A stretch of 64,000 nucleotides of DNA. It comes from UBA6623 sp965238125. GTDB taxonomy: Bacteria > Acidobacteriota > Terriglobia > Bryobacterales > UBA6623. The notes under the pieces are model-generated. The model did not search any database, had not been told where the DNA came from, and saw only the letters and a list, made by a program, of their open reading frames with translations. The number at the start of each line of letters is the position of its first letter. The first letter of the stretch is position 1. The stretch lies in assembly GCA_965238125.1 (NCBI GenBank), contig OZ250179.1:6634001-6698000 (forward strand), read 5' to 3'. The position numbers and the translations under genes were made by a program. Positions 35,175 through 43,642 of this stretch are shown here, piece by piece.

Positions 35175-35990
35175 ATGGCCACCAACAAGCAAACCCGCGC
35201 CAACCGCGAAAACGCCAAAAAATCCACCGGACCACGCACCGCCGGCGGAAAAACCCGCTCTTCCAAAAACGCTCTCAAGCACGGCCTGCTCTCCCAAGAC
35301 TCCGTCCTGCCCGGCGAAGCCCCCGAAGAATTCGACCGTCAACTCACCGCCATCGAGGACTGGGTCCTCCCCCGCAACCCGCTGGAACGCGAAATCTGCC
35401 GCCAAATCACCGACGCCGCCTGGCGCATGCAGCGCCTCTCGCGCATCGAGACGGCCATGATTACCGCCAAAATGAACCACGTCCGCGCCTACGTCGAACA
35501 AATCAAGTCCGACGTCGATCTCGACTGCGAAGGCCAAACCAAGCTCCTCGGCAAAGCCATGCTCGGCGGCACCCAATCAGTCGTCCAACTCTCGCGCTAC
35601 GACGGACATCTCACCCGCCGCTTCTACCGCGCCGTCGAACTGCTCACCGAGATCCGCCAAGGCGAGCGAAAATCCCGCGAGGCCCGCGAGGCCCGCAACA
35701 AAGGCGATCACGGCTTCGACGTCTACAGCCCCACCGACCCGCCCGAGTTTCAGCATCAATACATCCCCGCCAAACCCGACATAATCAACCGCGCCGCCCC
35801 CAACCGAGCCGCGAACGTAAGTGAGCGGTATCAGACGAACCCCCAAGACCATAAGGAAGGCGGCGGACCCGAAGCATCCCACGACCGCGCCCCCACCAGC
35901 CACCGCGCCCCCACCAACGACCTCGTCAACCCAGCCACCGCCGAAACCTGCCCCACCACGCCCGCGAAAGCGCCGCCACTCCTACGTTAG
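35175..35990 (+). CDS. Hypothetical protein of the 'STGPRT/NALKHG' multicopy family
   Basis: A 271-residue protein whose N-terminus ANRENAKKSTGPRTAGGKTR and SSKNALKHGLLSQD matches a protein type that I recall as frequent and often multicopy in Acidobacteria and Planctomycetes; no function is known to me. Residues about 60-170 are predicted helical and charged (PLEREICRQITDAAWRMQRL). The last 80 residues are low-complexity, rich in Pro, Thr, Ala and Asn, and continue into the strand-asymmetric sequence that follows. The ATG at 35175 has GAGGTAACC just upstream (weak site). A link with repeats or mobile DNA is possible but not shown. Confidence 0.7.
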   Translation: MATNKQTRANRENAKKSTGPRTAGGKTRSSKNALKHGLLSQDSVLPGEAPEEFDRQLTAIEDWVLPRNPLEREICRQITDAAWRMQRLSRIETAMITAKMNHVRAYVEQIKSDVDLDCEGQTKLLGKAMLGGTQSVVQLSRYDGHLTRRFYRAVELLTEIRQGERKSREAREARNKGDHGFDVYSPTDPPEFQHQYIPAKPDIINRAAPNRAANVSERYQTNPQDHKEGGGPEASHDRAPTSHRAPTNDLVNPATAETCPTTPAKAPPLLR

Positions 35991-36469
35991 CCGCCGCCAA
36001 ACGCGGCCCGAAACAACCGAACCCACCCCCCCAAAGCCACACCTCCATCCAAAATCCCCCAAAAACACCCCAAAACCCCACTTCCAATCAATCCACCATC
36101 CCAAGACCCGCTCCAAACGCCCTTTCCCAGCCCAAGCCCAGCCCTGGCTGACGCCCCCGCTTGCAATCTGCCCTCGTAATGGCCGCACCCAGACTATCCA
36201 AGAGCATCCAAACCGTCAGACGCTATCTCAAATACAAAGTAACTAACTTAGAATCAACAACCTAACAACCAATCGCGCTCCCAAAAAAACGACCATACGA
36301 ACCCAACTCACCCACGGCCTCCGCCCCGGACTGAAGACAGGGGCTACTATCCGTGCCCTCCGGGGGCGGGGTCCGGGAGGCGGCCATCGGTCTTCTTGCC
36401 AAGGGCCTGACCGCCGGGCCGGCCCATGGGATAATCAACAGCGGCGGCAAACGCCGATCCTGTATCGCC
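35991..36469. other. Gene-free interval with extreme C/A over G/T strand asymmetry
   Basis: From about 35985 to 36310 the plus strand is almost free of G and T, made of CCCAAAACCCC-like blocks; no frame has protein-like composition. The end of the interval (about 36330-36380) carries GGGGCTACTATCCGTGCCCT, similar to about 34690. The next gene starts at 36470 without a clear promoter. Confidence 0.6.
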
Positions 36470-38326
36470 ATGACGCCCCGGCCGCAACTTTCGACGCTCT
36501 CCGCCGGAGCCGCGGTTCCCGAACCAGCCGTCCGCAGTCAGGCGGCTTGCGCACACATTGCTCGCCGACTGGTACTCCTCGGCTTGCTCTTGACGCTTCT
36601 CTCGACCGGATTGCCGATCTTTTCGAGCCGCGCCGCGACTCCCGTCCGCTACGAAACCACCCGCTCCGGTGTCGCTTATCTCGGGTCAAAGGCATGCCGG
36701 GGATGCCACCAGCCGATCTACGACGCCTACTTCAACTCCGCCATGGGTCGCTCGACGGGCTCGGCGGACGACCAGGCCCAACTGCAGCTCGTTTCATCGG
36801 CCGTGGCCGTCGATCATGCGCGCTTCGATCGCCGGTACGAGGTCTATCGCCGCGGAGACGAACTTTTTCAAACCGAATACGGACTCGACCCATCCGGGGA
36901 TGAGATCTTTCGAACGACCCACAAGCTCGAATACGCCATGGGTTCCGGCACTCACGGCATCAGCTACCTGGTCCGCCGCGGGCGTCACTTGTTTCAAGCG
37001 CCGCTTTCCTATTACACAACAACAGGATCATGGGAACTTTCCCCCGGCTATGAGACGGAGGACTTGGGATTCACTCGTCAGATCGAGACCAGTTGCATCG
37101 CCTGCCACATCGGGCGGCCGAACCCCGTTGAGGGTAAGCCGGGGTTCTATGAAGATCCGGCCTTTGAGGAGCCGGCAATCGGTTGCGAGAATTGCCACGG
37201 CCCCGGCCAGGCCCATGTCGCGGCCCGGCTCGAGAGCCTCGAAGTGTCCGCGGCGGTGGACCCTACGATCTTCGACCCGTCGAAGGCGCCCGCCCGGCTC
37301 GGTGAGAATGTTTGCAGGCAATGCCACCAGTGGGGCGACGCGCGAACGTTGTTACCCGGCAAGACCCATTTCGATTTCCGCCCGGGTACGTATCTGATCA
37401 ACACAATGGCGATTCTGAAGGTCCCCGTGGAACGTTCGGCGGGCACGAGTGTGCTGCTCGAACATCACTTTGGGATGGAAACCAGCCGCTGCTTCCGGGC
37501 CAGCGAGGGAAGGCTGAGTTGCTTTAGCTGCCATGAGGTTCACAACCCGCCCGAACCGGCGGCCAAGGTCTCCTATTACCGAGACAAATGCCGGAACTGT
37601 CACACGAACGAAGCCTGTGCGGTTTCCCTCGCCAAGAGGCAGGCGAGGACCCCGTCGAATGACTGCAGCGGGTGCCATATGCCCGCGAGCGATCTCCAAC
37701 GCATTCGCCACACCGCGCTGACCAACCACCGCATTCCGCGCCGGCCCGCCGCCCCGCCGCCCGACGACGTGTTCGATCGCGAGACGCCGGGCCTGGATGG
37801 CCTGCTTTTGCTTAATCCGCCGGCGGAGGACGAAACGGTCGACTTGCCGGCGGTCACGCGCTTCCGAGCGTTCGCGGAAATCGCGATCAAGAAGCCGGCG
37901 TACAAGACCAAGCCATTCGAGATGCTGGCCGAGTTGGCCGCGGGCAACCCCGAAGACCCGATGGTCCTGGCCGGGTTGGGCCACCAGGCAAAGCAGGAGA
38001 AGACGCCGGAAGGGGACCGGCGAGCGATTGCGTACCTGACGAAGGCGGTTGAGGCGAACACCTACATCGATAGTGTGTATAACGATCTGGCTGAAATTCT
38101 CAATCGCTCCGGTCGCGGTGACGAAGCTCTCACGATCGTCGATCAGGGTCTGGAGCGAACTCCGTTTTCGCGCCGTTTGTCAAGGATGCGGGTCTTCACC
38201 TTGATCCAGCTCAAGCGCTTTCCCGACGCCGAGGAAACTGTTCGCAAGCACGTCGAGACCCATCCTAACGACGCGGAGACTCGCGACCTGCTCGGCAAGA
38301 TAGACGCCGCCAACGCGGGGCAATGA
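36470..38326 (+). CDS. Exported seven-haem cytochrome c with C-terminal TPR domain
   Basis: A 618-residue exported protein. The ATG at 36470 gives a signal peptide or anchor (RRLVLLGLLLTLLSTGLPIF). Seven CXXCH haem sites are visible in order: CRGCH, CIACH, CENCH, CRQCH, CFSCH, CRNCH and CSGCH, all in the first 420 residues. The last 160 residues are TPR-like (AIAYLTKAVEANTYIDSVYN, EALTIVDQGLERTPFSRRLS). Multihaem cytochromes of this kind transfer electrons in the periplasm or at the outer membrane; the TPR tail suggests assembly with another protein. The gene runs convergently into the CRTAC1-TPR pair with only nine bases between stops, so the three probably share a theme but not a transcript. 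Confidence 0.87.
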   Translation: MTPRPQLSTLSAGAAVPEPAVRSQAACAHIARRLVLLGLLLTLLSTGLPIFSSRAATPVRYETTRSGVAYLGSKACRGCHQPIYDAYFNSAMGRSTGSADDQAQLQLVSSAVAVDHARFDRRYEVYRRGDELFQTEYGLDPSGDEIFRTTHKLEYAMGSGTHGISYLVRRGRHLFQAPLSYYTTTGSWELSPGYETEDLGFTRQIETSCIACHIGRPNPVEGKPGFYEDPAFEEPAIGCENCHGPGQAHVAARLESLEVSAAVDPTIFDPSKAPARLGENVCRQCHQWGDARTLLPGKTHFDFRPGTYLINTMAILKVPVERSAGTSVLLEHHFGMETSRCFRASEGRLSCFSCHEVHNPPEPAAKVSYYRDKCRNCHTNEACAVSLAKRQARTPSNDCSGCHMPASDLQRIRHTALTNHRIPRRPAAPPPDDVFDRETPGLDGLLLLNPPAEDETVDLPAVTRFRAFAEIAIKKPAYKTKPFEMLAELAAGNPEDPMVLAGLGHQAKQEKTPEGDRRAIAYLTKAVEANTYIDSVYNDLAEILNRSGRGDEALTIVDQGLERTPFSRRLSRMRVFTLIQLKRFPDAEETVRKHVETHPNDAETRDLLGKIDAANAGQ

Positions 38327-38335
38327 AGCGGCTTG

Positions 38336-40003
38336 TTAGTCTTCCTCGCGGACGTCCACGACGCGGTTGATTTCGACATCCGTCAAAGTCTGAACCGTTC
38401 CGCTGGGCCAGCGAATCTCGACCTTCTTCACCGATTCCGCTTTCCCGAGCCCGAAATGAACGCCGTCGTGGCTGGATGACGCGTAACTCACGGCCGAGGT
38501 CATGGTATTGTGTTGGCCCCCGTCAATGAGAACCTGTGCGCCGATGCCGTCCCGATTGCTCTTGGATCCGGTGAGCCGGAGATGGAGCCAGTGATTGCCG
38601 CCGGGGCTTACGTTTTCCCAAAGCTCGGCCGGTCCTCCTAGGGAACTGACAACGACGTCGATGCGGCCGTCTCGGTTGAAGTCAGCGAAAGCCGCGCCGC
38701 GATGCACCCGCGCGGTCTGAAACGCCGAGCCCGCCCGGGCTGAAACATCTTGAAACTTTCCGTTGCCGAGATTCGCGAAAACGCTGTTCGGCTCCTTGTA
38801 GGGCGTGGTCTCCTCGAAGGTTTCAATCAGATCGTTGACGTGGGAATTGGCGGTGAATAAATCTTTCCAGCCGTCGTTGTCGAAGTCGAACAAACCGTTG
38901 CCCCAGCCGCTGCGCCGGCTCGTAAGTTTTGCAAGTCCCGAGATGCCTGTTGCGTCCTCGAAAAAGCCGTCGCCGGCGTTGCGAAACAGCGGAAAGGTCT
39001 CGGCAATCAACGCCGTCACGGCGATGTCGGGAAGTCCGTCGTTGTTGTAATCGCGAAAATCGACGCCCATGCTTGCCACCGGGTCGCCGTGTTCGAGTAG
39101 CGCGACTCCGGCGAAAAGGGCGCCTTCCTCAAAAGTCCCGTCGCCTTGATTGACGAAGAGAAAATTCGGGAGGTTGTCGTTCGTTACAAGCTCGTCGAGG
39201 GTTCCGTTGCCGTCGGCGTCACCGAAGGCGACACTCATTCCACGCCCGGCGTGGTCGGCAATTCCGGAAGCGCGACTGACATCCTTGAAAGTGCCGTCTC
39301 CCTGGTTACGGTAAAGGCGGTTCGGGATCGGCTGAAGATGTTCCGGGCCGCAATAGGCCCGCAGATTCTTCTCGCGATCGCCGCAATAGGGATCCGCACC
39401 GAGCTGCCAATCCGCGTAGTTGACAACGAATAGGTCAAGCGAGCCGTCGTTATCGTAATCAAACCAGCCTGCGGCGACCGACCATTCACCCTGCTGGATG
39501 CCGGAAGGTTTCGTGACGTCCTCGAACCGGCTCGCTCCATCATTGCGATAAAGAATGTTCTCGAAAACGCCGGCCACGAACAGATCGACATCGCCGTCGT
39601 TGTCATAGTCGGCCGCGGCGGCGCCCATGGAATAGCCGCGTCCGGCAACACCGGCCTGTTCGGTGACGTCGGTGAACTTCATTCCGCCGTCATTGCGATA
39701 AAGCCGGTTCGCGTATTTGGGCGATTCCTTCTTCAGAGAGGGAATCACAGCGCCGTTGGTGAAAAAAATGTCAACCGCGCCGTCGCCGTCGGCGTCGAAG
39801 GCCGCTACCCCGCCGGCCATGGTTTCGATCATGTGTTTGTCGGCGGTGGGGTGATTCTCGAGAACAAAGTCGATGCCGCCGGCCCCGGCGACGTCGCGGA
39901 AAGCGATGGGGGATTGGGCTCGAAGCCCCGTACCGAAGAGTGCCGCCGCGAGCGCGGCAAGAAGAGTCGAAAAATGCGCAAGCGGTCGGATCGAGATCCG
40001 CAT
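38336..40003 (-). CDS. CRTAC1-type FG-GAP/ASPIC-UnbV exported protein
   Basis: 555 residues from the ATG at 40003, which overlaps the stop of the upstream TPR gene (TGATG); a GTG one codon earlier is an alternative. Signal peptide IRPLAHFSTLLAALAAALFG. FG-GAP units: DADGDGAVDIFFTNG, DYDNDGDVDLFVAG, DYDNDGSLDLFVVNY, DYNNDGLPDIAVTA, DFDNDGWKDLFTAN. C-terminal ASPIC/UnbV module SNRDGIGAQVLIDGG ... VEIRWPSG. It is translationally coupled to a TPR protein, which supports a functional pair. Intact. Confidence 0.88.
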   Translation of the reverse strand: MRISIRPLAHFSTLLAALAAALFGTGLRAQSPIAFRDVAGAGGIDFVLENHPTADKHMIETMAGGVAAFDADGDGAVDIFFTNGAVIPSLKKESPKYANRLYRNDGGMKFTDVTEQAGVAGRGYSMGAAAADYDNDGDVDLFVAGVFENILYRNDGASRFEDVTKPSGIQQGEWSVAAGWFDYDNDGSLDLFVVNYADWQLGADPYCGDREKNLRAYCGPEHLQPIPNRLYRNQGDGTFKDVSRASGIADHAGRGMSVAFGDADGNGTLDELVTNDNLPNFLFVNQGDGTFEEGALFAGVALLEHGDPVASMGVDFRDYNNDGLPDIAVTALIAETFPLFRNAGDGFFEDATGISGLAKLTSRRSGWGNGLFDFDNDGWKDLFTANSHVNDLIETFEETTPYKEPNSVFANLGNGKFQDVSARAGSAFQTARVHRGAAFADFNRDGRIDVVVSSLGGPAELWENVSPGGNHWLHLRLTGSKSNRDGIGAQVLIDGGQHNTMTSAVSYASSSHDGVHFGLGKAESVKKVEIRWPSGTVQTLTDVEINRVVDVREED

Positions 40004-41943
40004 CACTCGTCTTTCAGCCAGCGGTCAAACTTGGCGCGGTCGCGCGCGAACGAATTCTTGCGCATTTGCTTGGAGCGTTCGAGCGCCTTCATGGCGAGTT
40101 CCTTATGACCCAAACGGCGCTGGGCTTGAAACAATGAGTAGTGAATATCCCCGTAGTAGTCGAGCGCCAGACCCTTCTCCAACTGCGCCGCCGCCTCTTG
40201 GAAGCGCCCCAACCGCAGGTAGGCTTTGCCTAAGTTAGGACGCGCTTCGACGAGGTTGGGGTCGAGGCGCAGAGCGGCTTCCAGAAAGGGAACCGCTTCT
40301 TCGGGCTGCTGCTTGGTCACAAACAACCGTCCCATGAAATAGAGCGAGCGAGCGTTGCCGGGATCGAGGTCGAGGGCCTTCGCGAACGCTTCTTGGGCTT
40401 GGTCCAGCGTGTTGTCGAGAAAGTAGAGTAGCCCGAGGCTGCGATAGAGTTCGGCTTCGTCGGGCTTGAGCCGGATCGCCAGCCGATACTCCTTGACCGC
40501 CTCTTCGTCGTCCTGGCGCTGACGATGGGCCTCGGCACGCAAATGATGCACGCGCCACGAGTGGGGCGACAACTCCTCCACGCGACGAAAGCAGAGGTCG
40601 GCCAGAATCTGAAAGGTCTTGACCGCCCAGTAGACAGCCTCGGGCGAATCGTCATCCGGTCCCATGGCCTTGGCGAACGCCAACGAGGCCGCATCGTAGT
40701 CATGCAGACTGAGCCGGGCTTTCCCAAGCATCAAATAACTCGCCGGATCGAGCTTCGAGCGCGACTGAAGCAATCGTGCGAGGGCGGCGTAGCGGTGCCG
40801 CCCGAAGAGCTCCTCGGCGGTCGCGGAGTCCGCTCCGCGGATCTCGGCGCCGGACACCGCCTTCTCAAACGCGGCGCGGTGTCGGGCGGCTTTGTCCGCT
40901 TGGCCCGCTGCATCGTGGAGAACCGACCGCAAGAAATGAGACGGCCCGTCCGAGCTTTCGGGCGGGAGTCGGCTCATCAAGGAGAGCACTGCTTCCGGGG
41001 GCGCCTCGTAGACCGGAAACACGGTCTGGCGAAGCAGCCAATTCGGGGACGAGCGCCACACCTGCGTGATGCTCTCCAATGCCTTAAGAGCCTCACCCCG
41101 AGCGAGATGGACTTCCGCGAGACCGACAAGCGCGGTTTCATCCAAGGGATCGATTGCAAGCTCGGCCCGAAAACGCTCCTCGGCTTCCTCCCAACGACCC
41201 ATCTGAAGATGAGCCGCGCCGAGCGAGCGGTTCACTCCCGCCAATCCGGGGACCTTTTCCAGGGTTTCTTGGTGGTAGGGGATGGCGGCGTCCCAGTGTC
41301 GACTCAAGGCCAGCATGTCTCCGCCGAGTCGCGATGTCCAAGGGGAATCAGGCCTGCCGCTCACAAGACGGCCCGCCAAGTCTCGCATCAAAGCCATGTA
41401 GTCGCGGCCGAGGCGGAACCAGGCTTCGGTCTTGTCGGGCTCGTGGGCGAAAAGCGCGCGAAATTGCTCGACCGCGTCGCGATAGCGTCCGACGGCGAGA
41501 TAACACGCGGACAAGGCGCGGCGCGCCTCTCGGTTCGACGGCGCGGCCCGCAGGGCTTTTTCAAGCAGCGGGACGGCTCTCTCGGGCGCACCCAGTTTCA
41601 GGTGGCTGAGTCCCAGGAAAACATTCGTCGCCTGCAAGTCCGGTCGTTGCTTCGCCACGATCGCGAGTTCGGCGACGGTCTGTTCGTACTTGCCTTGCAG
41701 GTAAAGAACCAGTCCTAGGTTCGCGCGGGCCTCGGCGACCTCGGGCATCAAGCCGACGGCCTTCTTGAACTCCGATTCGGCGGCGGGGAACCGCCCGGCC
41801 CGCATAGCCTTTTGCCCCGCTTCGAAGTGCGCCGCGACAGCTTGCTGTTTGGCGGCTTGGGTAAGTTGCGTGAAGAGAGAGGGAACGACGGCGAGTAAAC
41901 AGCAGGCCGCGAGGAACCGGAGAATGATGCGGGGCCGTTTCAT
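40003..41943 (-). CDS. Large exported tetratricopeptide repeat protein
   Basis: 646 residues from the ATG at 41943, chosen because it opens a hydrophobic export segment (RIILRFLAACCLLAVVPSLF); the open frame to 42054 adds only polar sequence. At least a dozen TPR units cover the rest, for example AESEFKKAVGLMPEVAEARA, AVPLLEKALRAAPSNREARR, AQEAFAKALDLDPGNARSLY and AVPFLEAALRLDPNLVEARP. The two Cys in LAACC could permit lipidation. Its stop overlaps the start of the CRTAC1-type gene, so both are made from one message. A scaffold role for the propeller protein is a reasonable inference. Confidence 0.82.
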   Translation of the reverse strand: MKRPRIILRFLAACCLLAVVPSLFTQLTQAAKQQAVAAHFEAGQKAMRAGRFPAAESEFKKAVGLMPEVAEARANLGLVLYLQGKYEQTVAELAIVAKQRPDLQATNVFLGLSHLKLGAPERAVPLLEKALRAAPSNREARRALSACYLAVGRYRDAVEQFRALFAHEPDKTEAWFRLGRDYMALMRDLAGRLVSGRPDSPWTSRLGGDMLALSRHWDAAIPYHQETLEKVPGLAGVNRSLGAAHLQMGRWEEAEERFRAELAIDPLDETALVGLAEVHLARGEALKALESITQVWRSSPNWLLRQTVFPVYEAPPEAVLSLMSRLPPESSDGPSHFLRSVLHDAAGQADKAARHRAAFEKAVSGAEIRGADSATAEELFGRHRYAALARLLQSRSKLDPASYLMLGKARLSLHDYDAASLAFAKAMGPDDDSPEAVYWAVKTFQILADLCFRRVEELSPHSWRVHHLRAEAHRQRQDDEEAVKEYRLAIRLKPDEAELYRSLGLLYFLDNTLDQAQEAFAKALDLDPGNARSLYFMGRLFVTKQQPEEAVPFLEAALRLDPNLVEARPNLGKAYLRLGRFQEAAAQLEKGLALDYYGDIHYSLFQAQRRLGHKELAMKALERSKQMRKNSFARDRAKFDRWLKDE

Positions 41944-42183
41944 CGCCTTGATCGCCTGCTTCCGCAAGAGACGAGAGATTCGAGATGGCACTATCGGATG
42001 GAACCGAGGCGCTCCACCATCAAGGGTTATTCTACCGGGCGGCGGCAAGCGCACAGGCGGAATCCGGGAAGAGTGCGCTAAGGCTGTGCGTTCGAATCGC
42101 TCGAGCGCTCGATGCCGAGCACGCCCGCGCGGGTGCGGGTTGATAGCGGGCCGGCTTCCGCTCGCCGCCGGCCTGGCATTTGG

Positions 42184-43593
42184 CTACGCGATCAGCTCTT
42201 TGATGACTTGGCCGCCGGTTTGCGAAAGCTGCTTGAAGCGGCCGCCGTGGAAGTACGTGAGCTTGCTGTCATCCAAGCCAAATAGGTTCAGCAGGGTGAC
42301 GTGCAGGTCTTTGATCGGGTGGACGACCTCGACAGCCTCATTCCCGATTTCGTCGGTGGCCCCGATCACATGGCCGGCTTTCACCCCGCCCCCGGCGAAG
42401 AACATCGATTGCGCTTGGGCGTTGTGGTCGCGCCCGATCGCCACGCCGCCCCCACGATGGTGATTGTCGGGGCTGCGGCCGAACTCTCCCAGCCAGACGA
42501 TGAGCGTGTCGTCTAAGAGCCCACGCTGCTTGAGGTCTTTGATCAGCGCGGTGACGGGTTTGTCGATGCTGTAGATGCGGGCCTTGTGCGAACGCTCGAG
42601 ATAGTCGTGCGAGTCCCAGCCGCTCGAGAAGATCTGCACAAAGCGCACACCCTTCTCGACCAGCCGACGGGCCAGAAGGCATCGCCGTCCGAAGGGCTCT
42701 GTCTCCCTATTGTCCAAACCGTACATTTCTCGGACCGATTCCGGCTCGCCGTCAAGATCGATGATGCCGGGCACTTCGGTTTGCATGCGGAAGGCCAGCT
42801 CGTAGTTGGCCATCCGCGCGGCAAGCTCGTCGTGTTCGGGGTGCTTGGCTTGGTGGGCGCGATTGAGGTCGGCCAGGACGTCGAGGTTGGCGCGCTGGTG
42901 TTCGCGAGTTTTCCAGGCGGGCGGATGAATGTCGAGGATCGGCGATCCCTCGGCGCGCAGCGGCGTGCCTTGGTAGTAGGCGGGGAGAAAGCCGTTGGTC
43001 CAATTGCCGGCGCCGCCTTGCGGGAAGCCGGCTTCCGACAAAACGATGTAGCCGGGAAGATTCTGATTCTCGCTGCCGAGCCCGTAGGTCACCCATGAAC
43101 CGACCGCCGGGTCGCCGCCGAACTTGTTACCGGTATTGATGTGGTAAAGCGCGGTCGGATGGTCTACCGACTCGGCTTGGCAACCTTTATAGATACATAG
43201 TTCATCGGCCACTTCCGGCAAGTGGGCGAAATGCTCGCACATGTCAATGCCGGCCTGACCGACTTTGCGGAACTTGTAGGGACTCTTCACGTAGTAGCGC
43301 TCGCCCGACGACATGGGCGAGAAATGCTCGCCGACGTTCTGGAAGCGCTTCAAATGCAATTGTTCGAGCTTCGGCTTCGGGTCGAAGGTATCGATGTGGC
43401 TGGGACCGCCCTCCATCACGAGAAAGATGCAGGCCTTGGCCCTTGCCGCAAGATGAGGATCTTTTAGGGCGAGCGGACTCTCGGTCTCCTTGGCCAGAAG
43501 ATCGCTGAAGGCGACGCTGCCGAGCGAGGCGCCGAGGGTGTAGAGGAAGCTTCGGCGGGTGTCTTGCATGGCGTCTGATTTGCTGTTTCGCAT
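42184..43593 (-). CDS. DUF1501 (sulfatase-like fold) Tat-exported protein
   Basis: 469 residues with a twin-arginine signal (DTRRSFLYTLGASLGSVAF). DUF1501 family features: FLVMEGGPSHIDTFDPKP near the N-terminus, SGWDSHDYLE, and LIVWLGEFGRSPD with a later GRDHN, which resemble alkaline-phosphatase/sulfatase metal ligands. It lies 49 bases downstream of a PSCyt/PSD1 gene, the pairing seen widely in Planctomycetes, Verrucomicrobia and Acidobacteria. The reaction is not known; desulfation or dephosphorylation of polymers has been suggested on fold grounds only. Confidence 0.9.
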   Translation of the reverse strand: MRNSKSDAMQDTRRSFLYTLGASLGSVAFSDLLAKETESPLALKDPHLAARAKACIFLVMEGGPSHIDTFDPKPKLEQLHLKRFQNVGEHFSPMSSGERYYVKSPYKFRKVGQAGIDMCEHFAHLPEVADELCIYKGCQAESVDHPTALYHINTGNKFGGDPAVGSWVTYGLGSENQNLPGYIVLSEAGFPQGGAGNWTNGFLPAYYQGTPLRAEGSPILDIHPPAWKTREHQRANLDVLADLNRAHQAKHPEHDELAARMANYELAFRMQTEVPGIIDLDGEPESVREMYGLDNRETEPFGRRCLLARRLVEKGVRFVQIFSSGWDSHDYLERSHKARIYSIDKPVTALIKDLKQRGLLDDTLIVWLGEFGRSPDNHHRGGGVAIGRDHNAQAQSMFFAGGGVKAGHVIGATDEIGNEAVEVVHPIKDLHVTLLNLFGLDDSKLTYFHGGRFKQLSQTGGQVIKELIA

Positions 43594-43642
43594 TTCCTCT
43601 TGCCTCGATGGCGCTCGCGAGAGGGATTTCTAATCCGTACCG

